Shown: positions 31,960 to 40,165, counted from the stretch's first letter. The stretch: 64,000 bases of DNA from Allobaculum stercoricanis DSM 13633 (GCF_000384195.1 NZ_KB913034.1:1610213-1674212); one strand, 5' to 3'. Made by a program: numbers and translations. Notes: generated by a model from the sequence alone, not told the origin.

Positions 31960-32406
31960 TTAATGCGCTAATGCATCTTCAATCAATTCAATTGCGCGAT
32001 TCGCAAAATTAATCTTGATTTGATCAGTATTTCCATTCACCTTGATTTTCGCTACACAAAGTTGATTCTCTTTTGTTTCTTGAGGATCACCACTTAGTGT
32101 TGTCCACTCCACGCTGATATCCTCTTGATTCAAAGGGGCGTTGACATAATATTCATAGCTTAAAGGTTCAAAAAACTCACTATTTGATTTTGCTTGAATC
32201 GAAATAGTTTCCTCATTTTCTTTGTATATTTCGATATCGTAGCGAACCACATCTTCTTGATTCTCTACATATTTCTCATTTGGCGATATAGATTCTTGAT
32301 AAATCAAATCATCCTGTTTCTCATTCACACGATTACTTGCAGCACAACCACTTACGCCGATCGTCATGGATAGTAAAGCTACAGCTAGAAATCTTTTTAA
32401 TTGCAT
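31960..32406 (-). CDS. Putative lipoprotein
   Basis: 148 residues. A lysine-containing signal sequence ends in the lipobox VSGC with Cys21, so the mature protein should be lipid-anchored on the outer face of the membrane. The rest is acidic and soluble (about 24-148) with no recognised domain. A good AGGAG ribosome site lies just upstream, inside a possible overlapping small membrane ORF. Confidence 0.8.
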   Translation of the reverse strand: MQLKRFLAVALLSMTIGVSGCAASNRVNEKQDDLIYQESISPNEKYVENQEDVVRYDIEIYKENEETISIQAKSNSEFFEPLSYEYYVNAPLNQEDISVEWTTLSGDPQETKENQLCVAKIKVNGNTDQIKINFANRAIELIEDALAH

Positions 32407-32566
32407 ATTGATCTCCTACTTTTTTAATCAAAAGCACAACTTGATAAATCAAAAAAGGAATAACACCGATAATCCCCACAATCAAATAAAATGGGAATGT
32501 CAAAATACCAACCATTACTCGCACTGCAACAGTGAATTTGCGAGTTAAATGGTTAAAAAGGATCAA
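32333..32566 (-). CDS. Possible small membrane ORF overlapping the lipoprotein gene
   Basis: Up to 77 residues from a TTG, or about 60 from an internal ATG. It contains one long hydrophobic stretch, GILTFPFYLIVGIIGVIPFLIYQVVLL. It overlaps the lipoprotein gene by 74 bp and no ribosome site is evident, so it could be a real coupled peptide, a decayed gene or a chance frame. It occupies an otherwise empty 210-bp gap between two co-directional genes. Confidence 0.3.
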   Translation of the reverse strand: MILFNHLTRKFTVAVRVMVGILTFPFYLIVGIIGVIPFLIYQVVLLIKKVGDQYAIKKISSCSFTIHDDRRKWLCCK

Positions 32567-32615
32567 TCCAGTTGTTACACCAGAGAATACAAAAGTTTCT
32601 CACAACATCAAAAAT

Positions 32616-32933
32616 CTACTTTATAAAGATATTCTTCATTTTTACTATGCCCAAACGAACGAATAGTCCATCTGCTAGCCGAAGCCAGATCATTGAAATG
32701 ACAAGAATAAATGCAAAGAATAATATTGAGTTCCTTAATGCATTACGTAATAAATAAACAATCAAAAATAGAGGAAGCATCAATAACAATAAGCATAGTA
32801 AATAGCGAAGCGAACTTCGTCCTGTATCTTCTTCCCATTCATTTAGATTTGCGCCACAAACGCATCGGTTTGGAACAAACAAAAACTTCGAATTAATTTT
32901 ATGTCCGCATTTTTTACAATAGAGTTTTTTCAT
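32616..32933 (-). CDS. Zinc-ribbon membrane protein
   Basis: 105 residues. The N-terminal zinc ribbon has two Cys pairs (YCKKCGHK and NRCVCGAN). Two hydrophobic helices follow (about 43-62 and 68-85), then a short basic tail. This architecture is common in uncharacterised Firmicutes proteins. It is the first gene of the leftward cluster ending at 30086. AAGGATGG precedes the start. Confidence 0.75.
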   Translation of the reverse strand: MKKLYCKKCGHKINSKFLFVPNRCVCGANLNEWEEDTGRSSLRYLLCLLLLMLPLFLIVYLLRNALRNSILFFAFILVISMIWLRLADGLFVRLGIVKMKNIFIK

Positions 32934-33086
32934 GAAATACCATCCTTATTCAGGGTTTCAATCATTGATGCATTCGGTTCTTCATTCTTTGTCGCAATAG
33001 AATATTTAGATCAGTGATTTTATATTATCACAAACGCATAATCTTAATTCTTACTTCCGTTCCTATTTCTGTAAGATTGCATAAAC

Positions 33087-33131
33087 GAAAAAAAGAAGCA
33101 TTTAAACTTCTTGCAAAGTCTAAACACTTCT
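33087..33131 (-). repeat. 45-bp direct repeat, left copy; acts as terminator of the HTH-DUF3990 module
   Basis: Matches 34637-34681 at 44 of 45 positions. On the minus strand it forms a hairpin of 10 paired positions, GAAGTGTTTA with TAAATGCTTC (G-U pairs tolerated), followed by seven T residues. The single difference between the copies keeps the pairing. Confidence 0.9.
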
Positions 33132-33162
33132 CTATTTTTTGTTCACAATGATGTCTAATATT

Positions 33163-33660
33163 TTAATTGTTAAACCCCTTTATTCTTCTCAGTATTTCTA
33201 CTCCCTCTTTAGTCAATTGATGAACATCTTTATCTAGTACTATTGATTTTGCTTCTAAAATTCGGTCAATTGCATTCATTGGATCTAAGGAATGATACGC
33301 AAAAAACAGACGTCTAAGTTCGTTACCTTTTACAATCTTATAAGCATTCTTGCTGTCGATTTGATAAACATAGGATAGATATCTATAAATATAACCGATC
33401 CAATACATCTCATTCATTGAAAATTTGATTTTTCCATAAGTAGATTTACCGTACTCTTCGTTAATTTCGTCGAAAACATCTTCAATTGTCGTACTCTCAT
33501 TTAAAAAAGTTAAATTATCCATTCTAGAAACAAATTTAGAATTCATAAATCGACGAATAAAAATATTCGAACTGCAATCTTCTATAGTTATAGATTGTTC
33601 AAAAATTTTACCTTGTACATCACATAGTAACAAGCCAGTTTGATCCATTTCTCTTTTCAT
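33163..33660 (-). CDS. Unknown partner protein of the HTH-DUF3990 protein (candidate antitoxin)
   Basis: 165 residues, soluble, no recognised Pfam family. A central aromatic-rich helix region (MNEMYWIGYIYRYLSYVYQI, about 84-103) precedes a basic segment and a C-terminal helix. The start overlaps the stop of the upstream gene (ATGA), so translation is coupled and the two products are probably needed together. By analogy with two-gene toxin-antitoxin modules this is the likely neutralising partner; that is inference. Confidence 0.75.
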   Translation of the reverse strand: MKREMDQTGLLLCDVQGKIFEQSITIEDCSSNIFIRRFMNSKFVSRMDNLTFLNESTTIEDVFDEINEEYGKSTYGKIKFSMNEMYWIGYIYRYLSYVYQIDSKNAYKIVKGNELRRLFFAYHSLDPMNAIDRILEAKSIVLDKDVHQLTKEGVEILRRIKGFNN

Positions 33661-34526
33661 AATTTATCATCTAATATATCGTCAATATATTGACCTTGTC
33701 CTCTATACTGTCTCCGTGCTATTTTGATTTTAGCATCCCCAAGTTTATTATCTCCTAATCTTTTAATTTGATACTTTTCTTTTTCTTTACTGCACAAATA
33801 ACATCTTTCAATTATTTTCACCTGACTCAAAGCTTTTTCTGTTTTAAAAACGTATTGAAATCCTAAATTAGTAGCTGCCAAACAATGTATACACTGTTCG
33901 TCAGTAATTTCACCTTCAATAAAACTATCTATAATTCTAAACATTCTGTTATCAGCAATTGGTGCAATTAAATAATCTACGCCTTCTAATTTACGAATTA
34001 GTTTATTAATAATCGGATGATCTTCATACCCATTAAGTCTTCCCCTGAAATATGCGATCGTTAACATCCATTCTTGATTGACTTTATATTCTATGCTAGA
34101 GAGGTTTTGTGGGTCAAAACTCAATATATAAACGCTTGATGTGTCAAATCCACTTACAAATAACGAAGACTGTTCAAAACTCTCTCCACAATAAAACCCT
34201 TTACCAAAATCATTATTGGTTTTAGAGTGTTCAATATCAATCTCACCATCTATGCGTTTTTTAGCGCCATGAAATAATACCAACTCATTTTTATTCGTTA
34301 ATTCTTCATAATATAGTTGCGCTTTAATTTCGTTTATAAAGATATTGTGATTCAATGCAAAAGTATATATGCTTTCGATATTTTCTTCCGTTGCATCCGT
34401 TTTTTCCGTTTCCCATCTCTCTACCGTAGTCATATCAACTGCTATTTTTTTTGCAAATTGTTGTCGTGATAAATTAAGCATCTCTCTAATTAATTGAACA
34501 TCTTCGCCAATTCGATAATTCACCAT
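33657..34526 (-). CDS. XRE-type HTH fused to DUF3990 (ART-fold) domain
   Basis: 289 residues. An XRE-like HTH occupies about 5-62 (IREMLNLSRQQFAKKIAVDMTTVERWE). A DUF3990 domain (about 80-235) shows LVLFHGAKK (His86-Gly87), NDFGKGFYCGES (106-115), APIADNRMF (188-196) and LGFQYVFKTEKAL (221-233), features of this ADP-ribosyltransferase-like family. A Cys pair (C242, C245) and a basic tail follow. It is the first gene of a two-gene unit with an operator-like palindrome upstream. The predicted role is a self-regulating toxin or modifying enzyme; activity is unproven. Base composition is visibly more A+T-rich than the flanking ribosomal genes. Confidence 0.8.
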   Translation of the reverse strand: MVNYRIGEDVQLIREMLNLSRQQFAKKIAVDMTTVERWETEKTDATEENIESIYTFALNHNIFINEIKAQLYYEELTNKNELVLFHGAKKRIDGEIDIEHSKTNNDFGKGFYCGESFEQSSLFVSGFDTSSVYILSFDPQNLSSIEYKVNQEWMLTIAYFRGRLNGYEDHPIINKLIRKLEGVDYLIAPIADNRMFRIIDSFIEGEITDEQCIHCLAATNLGFQYVFKTEKALSQVKIIERCYLCSKEKEKYQIKRLGDNKLGDAKIKIARRQYRGQGQYIDDILDDKL

Positions 34527-34551
34527 AGATTTATTATCACCTCATAACTTC

Positions 34552-34557
34552 ATTATA
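34552..34557 (-). promoter_or_regulatory. -10 element of the HTH-DUF3990 unit
   Basis: A perfect TATAAT on the minus strand, 26 bp upstream of the ATG at 34526. The region where a -35 would sit overlaps the palindrome at 34569-34593 and has no good TTGACA match. Confidence 0.55.
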
Positions 34558-34568
34558 GCATCCTCTAT

Positions 34569-34593
34569 ATAGAAGTTTTCTTATAACTTCTAT
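34569..34593. promoter_or_regulatory. Palindromic operator candidate
   Basis: Perfect 9-bp arms ATAGAAGTT and AACTTCTAT separated by 7 bp. It overlaps the expected -35 region of the HTH-DUF3990 promoter. Further half-sites (AACTTC at 34546-34551, GAAGTTT at 34611) lie on either side. It is the natural autoregulatory site for the encoded HTH. Confidence 0.65.
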
Positions 34594-34636
34594 TATGCAT
34601 ATGCTAACAAGAAGTTTATTTCTATTCTCTGCAAAA

Positions 34637-34681
34637 GAAAAAAAGAAGCATTTAAACTTCTTGCAAAGTCTAAATACTTCT
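34637..34681 (-). repeat. 45-bp direct repeat, right copy; terminator of rplM-rpsI
   Basis: Lies about 25 bp past the rpsI stop. On the minus strand GAAGTATTTA pairs with TAAATGCTTC (one U-G) before seven T residues, so it is the native terminator of the rplM-rpsI operon and was apparently duplicated to give 33087-33131. Confidence 0.9.
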
Positions 34682-34705
34682 TTGAATTTCTCACAACTAT
34701 TATTA

Positions 34706-35113
34706 CTAACGTTTTGAGAACTGTGGCGCACGACGAGCTTTTTTAAGACCGTATTTTTTACGTTCTTTAGCACGTGGGTCACGTGTAACAAAACCAGCAG
34801 CTTTTAATGCAGGACGGTAATCTTCACTAGCTTCCATTAAAGCACGAGTGATTCCGTGACGGATTGCACCAGCTTGACCAGTGAATCCTCCACCTTGAAC
34901 GTTAACTAACACGTCGAATTGATCAAGAGTGTTTGTTAATTCAAGAGGTGCACGTACTACCATCTGAAGAACTTCAGAAGGCATGTACTCTTTAAGTTCT
35001 TTACCGTTGACTACAATGTTCCCTGTTCCGTTTGCACGAAGGAAAACACGGGCAACGGCTTTTTTACGACGGCCAGTACCAAGGTACTGAACAATGTTAT
35101 TTTTCTTTGCCAT
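34706..35113 (-). CDS. rpsI: Ribosomal protein S9 (uS9)
   Basis: 135 residues, small-subunit head protein. The start [16 protein letters not shown], internal [19 protein letters not shown] and the C-terminal [12 protein letters not shown] tail that reaches the P-site tRNA are intact. It follows rplM by 11 bp and ends the operon. Confidence 0.98.
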   Translation of the reverse strand: MAKKNNIVQYLGTGRRKKAVARVFLRANGTGNIVVNGKELKEYMPSEVLQMVVRAPLELTNTLDQFDVLVNVQGGGFTGQAGAIRHGITRALMEASEDYRPALKAAGFVTRDPRAKERKKYGLKKARRAPQFSKR

Positions 35114-35124
35114 TTCCTATTCTC

Positions 35125-35562
35125 CTATCCTTTAACCTTGAGTTCTACAGGTTGTTGAGCCATATGTGGATGTTCTGAACCAGCGTAAACTAATACGTGT
35201 TTACGTTGCACATCACCTAAACGAGTGTGTGGGAGCATACCTTGAACTGCTCTGCGAACCCATTCAACAGGGTATTTTTCCTTCATTTCTTTGGCAGTAC
35301 GAACACGTAATCCACCATAGAATCCGGAATGGTTGTAGTACTTTTCAGTATTAAGTTTGTTACCAGTCATTACGACTTTGTCTGCATTGATAATAACTAC
35401 ATAGTCACCGCAGTCTACGTTTGGTGTATATGTAGGTTTGTGTTTACCACGCAGTACATGTGCTGCAGTTGTAGCAAGGCGACCAAGAGTCTGACCTTCG
35501 CCATCAATTACATACCAAGTGCGTTCTACTTCAGCAGGTTTTGCCATTGTTGTTTGACGCAT
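35125..35562 (-). CDS. rplM: Ribosomal protein L13 (uL13)
   Basis: 145 residues, early-assembly large-subunit protein. Recognised from WYVIDGEGQTLGRLAT, DCGDYVVIINADKV and AVQGMLPH. A strong GGAGG site precedes the first ATG. It starts the rplM-rpsI unit, which has its own promoter and leader after truA. Confidence 0.98.
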   Translation of the reverse strand: MRQTTMAKPAEVERTWYVIDGEGQTLGRLATTAAHVLRGKHKPTYTPNVDCGDYVVIINADKVVMTGNKLNTEKYYNHSGFYGGLRVRTAKEMKEKYPVEWVRRAVQGMLPHTRLGDVQRKHVLVYAGSEHPHMAQQPVELKVKG

Positions 35563-35625
35563 GTTTGCTTCCTCCGTTTCAATGAGCGTTACCGGGGCTC
35601 AAAGGCTTGGATATAGCCACGGATA
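35563..35625 (-). promoter_or_regulatory. Leader of rplM-rpsI (possible L13 leader)
   Basis: About 60 nt of 5' UTR with two short hairpins (GGCT/AGCC and GAGC/GCTC on the minus strand). L13 leader RNAs controlling rplM are known in Firmicutes; membership is suggested by position and folding only. Confidence 0.4.
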
Positions 35626-35654
35626 ATCTTATGCAAAATATCGATCGATGTCAA
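35626..35654 (-). promoter_or_regulatory. rplM promoter
   Basis: Perfect TTGACA and TAAGAT with 17-bp spacing on the minus strand, in the gap after truA. Confidence 0.8.
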
Positions 35655-35736
35655 TTAAACATATTGAATTTTACTGCGAAAATTTCGCCAAAATTGAATG
35701 TGTCTAATTGCATATCATTCCATTTCAATGCAAGCC

Positions 35737-36537
35737 TTATACTTCTTCGATTTTTGCCAATGACGCCTCGTTATTGTCGCTGTTTTGTCCCTTAAAGTCA
35801 AAAGGTTTATAGCCAACTTTTACTAAATATAATCCTTGGGCTGGTGCGTTAAAGCGACAAGCGTGTTTATCTTTTGCCTCAAGTATTTCTTCAAGTTGTT
35901 TGACGGTGATTTTATGCGATCCTAGTGCCATGAGTGCCGCTGACATCATGCGCACTTGATAACGCAAAAAGCCATTTCCAAAATAGGAGATCACAATATC
36001 TTTTCCTTGTTCTAGAATATCAATTTTAAAAATGGTTTTTACTCGTGGTTTGCGTGGATCGATTTGCGCGTTGCAAAACGAAGTGAAGTCATGTTGACCT
36101 TCTAGAACCTTTGATCCTTGGCGCATCAATTCAAGATCTAAGTTTTGCCAAATCACTGCTTTATAATGCTCGACAAATGGATTATCGCGTTCATTGGTGA
36201 TGATGTAGTCATAATGCTTATATTGAACGGAAAAACGCGCGTGAAAATCATCGTCGGCAAATTCCACTTTTTTAATTCGAATATCCTTGGGTAAAAGTGT
36301 ATTGAGAGCTTGATAGAATCCACGCGTACCAATGGTTTCTGGTCCATCAAAATGAAAAACTTGACCAAGGGCATGAACGCCAGCATCTGTTCTTCCTGAG
36401 GCCGTGATAGATACTGGTTGTTTCATTATTTTTTCTAATGCACGCTCAATCACGCTTTGAATTCCATTGGCATTCATTTGTTTTTGGAATCCAGCATAGC
36501 GATGGCCATCATATGCGACTGTCACTTTATAGCGCAT
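35737..36537 (-). CDS. truA: tRNA pseudouridine synthase A
   Basis: Makes pseudouridine at positions 38-40 of the tRNA anticodon stem-loop. 266 residues; the catalytic Asp51 lies in ASGRTDAGVHALGQV. YKHYDYII and RMMSAALMALG are also family blocks. It follows ecfT, as in the conserved Firmicutes order. Confidence 0.96.
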   Translation of the reverse strand: MRYKVTVAYDGHRYAGFQKQMNANGIQSVIERALEKIMKQPVSITASGRTDAGVHALGQVFHFDGPETIGTRGFYQALNTLLPKDIRIKKVEFADDDFHARFSVQYKHYDYIITNERDNPFVEHYKAVIWQNLDLELMRQGSKVLEGQHDFTSFCNAQIDPRKPRVKTIFKIDILEQGKDIVISYFGNGFLRYQVRMMSAALMALGSHKITVKQLEEILEAKDKHACRFNAPAQGLYLVKVGYKPFDFKGQNSDNNEASLAKIEEV

Positions 36538-36558
36538 AACTTTCCCCCTTTACAGTGA

Positions 36559-36588
36559 ATGGACTTCGACAGAACAGCCGAAGTCCAT
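36559..36588. other. Perfect 10-bp hairpin between ecfT and truA
   Basis: ATGGACTTCG and CGAAGTCCAT with a 10-nt loop in the 84-bp gap. No T run follows on the minus strand, so it looks like an mRNA-stability or processing hairpin. Confidence 0.6.
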
Positions 36589-36621
36589 TTATTCATCATC
36601 ATCTATTTTATTCATTCAGTT

Positions 36622-37419
36622 TTAGATCCAACATAAAACAAGATCAGTTGCAAAGACAACAAGGGCGAATGCCATAGCGAAATAATCGACATTTGTCATT
36701 TTTAACACTTTGTAGCGTGTTCTTGTTGCAGATGGATCATATCCTCTTGCTTCCATCGCATCCGCAAGTTGATCAGCGCGATCAAATGCAGAAACAAATA
36801 GAGGGACGATTAAGGATAAGACGGCACGAATCTTTTCAGTCATCGTCCCGTTTTCCAAATCGACACCACGAGAAGCTTGCGCATTCATAATGCGATTTGT
36901 TTCATCAATTAAAGTCGGAATAAAACGTAATGCGATCGAAATCATCATCGCAATCACGTGAGCTGGTAAACCAATTTTTTCAAAAGGTTTGAGTAGCTTT
37001 TCAATTCCTAATGTCAAATCAAGTGGTTTAGTCGTTGCCGTTAACACGGTACATAAAATAATCATCAGCGTTAAACGAATAATAATATAAGCCGTTTGAC
37101 TAAATGCGTCTGAATAAACTTTAAACCAACCCCATGAAATCAACAGTGTTCCCGTGCGCATGACAAGAACGTTAATCACCAATAAGAAGATAAACATCCA
37201 GATCATTGGTTTAAGTGCACGTAGGGCATAAGTCAGTTTTAATTTCGAAAAATATAAAGCCGTAGCGATGAAGATTAAAATCGGAACATAGCCGATAAAT
37301 CCAGCCGGTAAAAAGACCGTAATCATCATCACAAGTAAAATCAAAATTTTAGAACGCGGATCCATCTTGTTAATGATGGTATTTAAAGGCAAGTAACGGC
37401 CAAGAGCAATGTTATTCAT
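36622..37419 (-). CDS. ecfT: ECF transporter transmembrane protein EcfT
   Basis: 265 residues. Hydrophobic helices are followed by the two coupling-helix motifs, AQASRG and AMEARG, that dock on the ATPases. It completes the energising module for the S components. It overlaps ecfA2 by 8 bp. Membrane location is certain; which S components it serves is not determined by context. Confidence 0.95.
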   Translation of the reverse strand: MNNIALGRYLPLNTIINKMDPRSKILILLVMMITVFLPAGFIGYVPILIFIATALYFSKLKLTYALRALKPMIWMFIFLLVINVLVMRTGTLLISWGWFKVYSDAFSQTAYIIIRLTLMIILCTVLTATTKPLDLTLGIEKLLKPFEKIGLPAHVIAMMISIALRFIPTLIDETNRIMNAQASRGVDLENGTMTEKIRAVLSLIVPLFVSAFDRADQLADAMEARGYDPSATRTRYKVLKMTNVDYFAMAFALVVFATDLVLCWI

Positions 37420-38272
37420 GGCTAGCCACCTGTCCTTTCAAAGATTGGGCAAGTTCATCCAACGAATAGGAATCGGGATCAATCTCAAATCCATTTTGTT
37501 GGAGCATTTCTTTTAATTGCACAATTCCCGGGGGATTGATGTCAATTTCTCTAAGGATATCAGGATATTTGAAAAATTCATGGACATCCATTTGCGTTTT
37601 AACTTTGCCATCTTTCATGACAATCACTTCATCGCAATAACGTAAAACGTGTTCCATGTCGTGGGAGACAAGGATAATCGTTTTATTCGCTTGTCGATTC
37701 AAACGCATAAATAATGACATCATTTCTTGGGCTGATTGGGGATCCAATCCTGCAGCCGGTTCATCAAGCACTAAGATTTCTGGATCTTGAACGAGAATTC
37801 CAGCAATCGCCACACGGCGTTTTTGACCTCCAGAGAGCTCAAATGGCGAACGTTGTAAATAGCTTGCATCCAATCCTACTAAAGGCAGAATTTCTTGAAT
37901 GCGTTGTTGGATTTCTTCTGGTTCTACCCCAAAGTTTTTCGGACCAAAAGCGATATCCTTTTCAATTGTTTCCTCGAATAATTGATATTCAGGAAATTGG
38001 AAAACTAAGCCGACTTTTTTACGTAAAATTTTGACATCTTTAAGCTTCGTATCCGGTGTGATATGAAACCCACAAATATCAATCGATCCTTTTGTTGGTT
38101 TAATTAAGGCATTGAGATGTTGAACAAGAGTCGACTTTCCCGATCCAGTCTGGCCGATAATTGCTATGACTTTTCCTGTTGGAATCGTCAAGTTCACACC
38201 TTTTAATGCTTTATGTTCAAATGGAGTTCCTTGTGAATACGTATACTCCAAATCTTTTATTTCAATTGGCAT
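37412..38272 (-). CDS. ecfA2: ECF transporter ATPase EcfA2
   Basis: 286 residues. Walker A GQTGSGKST, ABC signature LSGGQKRR, Walker B ILVLDEPAAGLD and the switch histidine in ILVSHDMEHV. It overlaps ecfA1 by 16 bp, consistent with coupled synthesis of the heterodimer. Confidence 0.96.
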   Translation of the reverse strand: MPIEIKDLEYTYSQGTPFEHKALKGVNLTIPTGKVIAIIGQTGSGKSTLVQHLNALIKPTKGSIDICGFHITPDTKLKDVKILRKKVGLVFQFPEYQLFEETIEKDIAFGPKNFGVEPEEIQQRIQEILPLVGLDASYLQRSPFELSGGQKRRVAIAGILVQDPEILVLDEPAAGLDPQSAQEMMSLFMRLNRQANKTIILVSHDMEHVLRYCDEVIVMKDGKVKTQMDVHEFFKYPDILREIDINPPGIVQLKEMLQQNGFEIDPDSYSLDELAQSLKGQVASHE

Positions 38273-39075
38273 AGCGCCTCCACTAATTGTGCATTATTCA
38301 TCACCGCATCAATTTCAATTCCATGGGCTTGAAAAGCTTTTGCTGCTTTCAAACCAAATGGTAAATCGAGGCGAAGGCGACTCATGAGCGCGTCATTTTG
38401 GAACACGTCGGCCGGAGTGCCGATTGCCGCAATGGTTCCTTGATCTAAAACGACCACATTACTCGCTTGGGCAGCTTCTTCCATATCGTGAGTAATGGAT
38501 AAAATTGTGATGTTTTTCGCTTCGTTTAATTTGCGAATTTGTTCATTGACGCTTGCTTTGCCTTGCGGATCAAGCATACTTGTCGATTCATCAAAAATGA
38601 TGATTTCAGGACTCATCGCTAGAATCCCCGCAATAGCAACCCGCTGCTTTTGTCCACCAGATAAGTTGGTCGGTTCCGCATTCAGGTAATCGCTCATAGA
38701 GACTTTTGCAGCACTTTCTTCGATAATTCGTTGCATGTCCTTTGTTGGGACACAATGGTTTTCCAATCCAAAGGCAATATCATCTGCCACTGTCGAGCCA
38801 ATGAATTGGTTATCTGGATTTTGAAAAACAATCCCAACATGATCACGAACTGCTTTTAAGTTGTGATCGGTCAAAGTTTGTCCAAGAACTTTAATCGTTC
38901 CTGATTTTGGTTCTAATAAACCAATAATCAACTTAGCTAAAGTTGATTTCCCAGATCCGTTATGCCCGACAATTGCGGTATAGCTCCCTTTAGGAATGGT
39001 TAAAGAGATATCTTTTAATACATCTGTTTGTCCATCATAGCTAAAAGATAGATGTTCAAGTTCGATTGCTTCCAT
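38257..39075 (-). CDS. ecfA1: ECF transporter ATPase EcfA1
   Basis: 272 residues from the ATG at 39075 (behind AAGGCGG); the frame extends to 39105 without a better start. Walker A GHNGSGKST, signature LSGGQKQR, Walker B IIIFDESTSMLD and ITHDMEEA are complete. First gene of ecfA1-ecfA2-ecfT-truA. Confidence 0.96.
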   Translation of the reverse strand: MEAIELEHLSFSYDGQTDVLKDISLTIPKGSYTAIVGHNGSGKSTLAKLIIGLLEPKSGTIKVLGQTLTDHNLKAVRDHVGIVFQNPDNQFIGSTVADDIAFGLENHCVPTKDMQRIIEESAAKVSMSDYLNAEPTNLSGGQKQRVAIAGILAMSPEIIIFDESTSMLDPQGKASVNEQIRKLNEAKNITILSITHDMEEAAQASNVVVLDQGTIAAIGTPADVFQNDALMSRLRLDLPFGLKAAKAFQAHGIEIDAVMNNAQLVEALCQLK

Positions 39076-39253
39076 ACATACCGCCTTTCTCAACATCTTA
39101 TCCATTATACAAAAAGTTATTTCAATTACATTAGTCTTGCCAATAAGCTTGAAAATGATTCGAAAAAGATAACGTTTTCAAGGCCAACATTGCATGATTT
39201 ACTCGCCAGACGGACTACAATCCATCTTTGATCTTTCTCCTTGTATAAGGCAT

Positions 39254-39287
39254 TAAAAAAGGGATGCCTATTGTAAGGCAAATCCCA
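39254..39287 (-). terminator. Terminator overlapping the end of the 155-residue gene
   Basis: GGGATTTGCCT and AGGCATCCC pair imperfectly and are followed by six T residues on the minus strand; the stem includes the last codons and the stop. Confidence 0.7.
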
Positions 39288-39735
39288 AATAAGTTGAATG
39301 TGTTGATGTTAATAATTCTGACAACAATTCGCCCAATTCAGAAATTTCTTCGTGATCAGTTGGGCCAGCTAACAACATGTCTAACATTTGTGAATCAGGA
39401 TTATATTCGGAAGAATATCCCGCATCAGCAAGTGTATTTTGGAAAGCTGTTAAGTAATCAGGATCAACTAAAAATGCTAATTGAGCAGATTGATTCGCTT
39501 CAAGTTGATCTAAGCAGCGCATATCGCGTTGTAGATATTCGATGTCGCTACAATCGGCTGAATCCTCCGTTTGATCATCGTATGTTGACTCTTCGTCATC
39601 ATCGCCCATTAAGTAATCGTTTAATTCATCGAGGCGCTCTTTTTTTGATTGGAAAAAGTAGAAAAATGCCAAGATAGCAGCAGCGATTACCACAATTGAA
39701 GTTACAATTTTTAAAAGACGTTCTAAACCTTTCAT
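39268..39735 (-). CDS. Unknown single-pass membrane protein
   Basis: 155 residues. One N-terminal helix (about 8-28, IVTSIVVIAAAILAFFYFF) followed by a strongly acidic segment (DDDEESTYDDQTEDSADC, about 45-62) and a helical C-terminal domain. No family recognised. It lies downstream of the trmR-like gene and the 108-residue protein in the insertion between rplQ and ecfA1. Confidence 0.75.
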   Translation of the reverse strand: MKGLERLLKIVTSIVVIAAAILAFFYFFQSKKERLDELNDYLMGDDDEESTYDDQTEDSADCSDIEYLQRDMRCLDQLEANQSAQLAFLVDPDYLTAFQNTLADAGYSSEYNPDSQMLDMLLAGPTDHEEISELGELLSELLTSTHSTYLGFALQ

Positions 39736-39838
39736 CTCTTTATCCTTTCATCTCTTTTAGAGAATTTAATTTTATTCAGCTCAACAAGAACGATCGAATC
39801 GTTTTGAGTTTACTATTTCTAGTAAACGAAGTATTCCC

Positions 39839-40165
39839 CTATTCTGCTACAGATTGACTTACAATTGACTCTTCAGTTGGATTTGATCCTTCTTTTTGTG
39901 ATTCTTCTTCAGTGAGGTCTGCTTTTTGAACTGGTTTTGCATTGGCCACTAGTTCTACGTTTTCTACTGATTCTTCAGGTTCTACTGGGGTGTTTGTTTC
40001 CGTTTCGACTGGAAAAGAAGGTGTAATCGTGATGTATTCTTCGCAATGTTTATCAAGATCCGCATTTTGTTTTTCATCGCGATTTTGTAATACTTTTTTG
40101 ACTCCTTCTAAAGCAAGTCCGACAATTCCAACAGTTACAGCTGTTTTCACTAAAAATTTAAACAT
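39839..40165 (-). CDS. Unknown small acidic protein with N-terminal hydrophobic segment
   Basis: 108 residues from the ATG at 40165 behind AAAGGATG; upstream in-frame ATGs fall inside the previous gene. One hydrophobic segment (VKTAVTVGIVGLALEGV) then an acidic, low-complexity tail rich in Glu, Thr, Pro and Val. It overlaps the end of the trmR-like gene by 8 bp, so it is coupled to it. Function unknown. Confidence 0.7.
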   Translation of the reverse strand: MFKFLVKTAVTVGIVGLALEGVKKVLQNRDEKQNADLDKHCEEYITITPSFPVETETNTPVEPEESVENVELVANAKPVQKADLTEEESQKEGSNPTEESIVSQSVAE

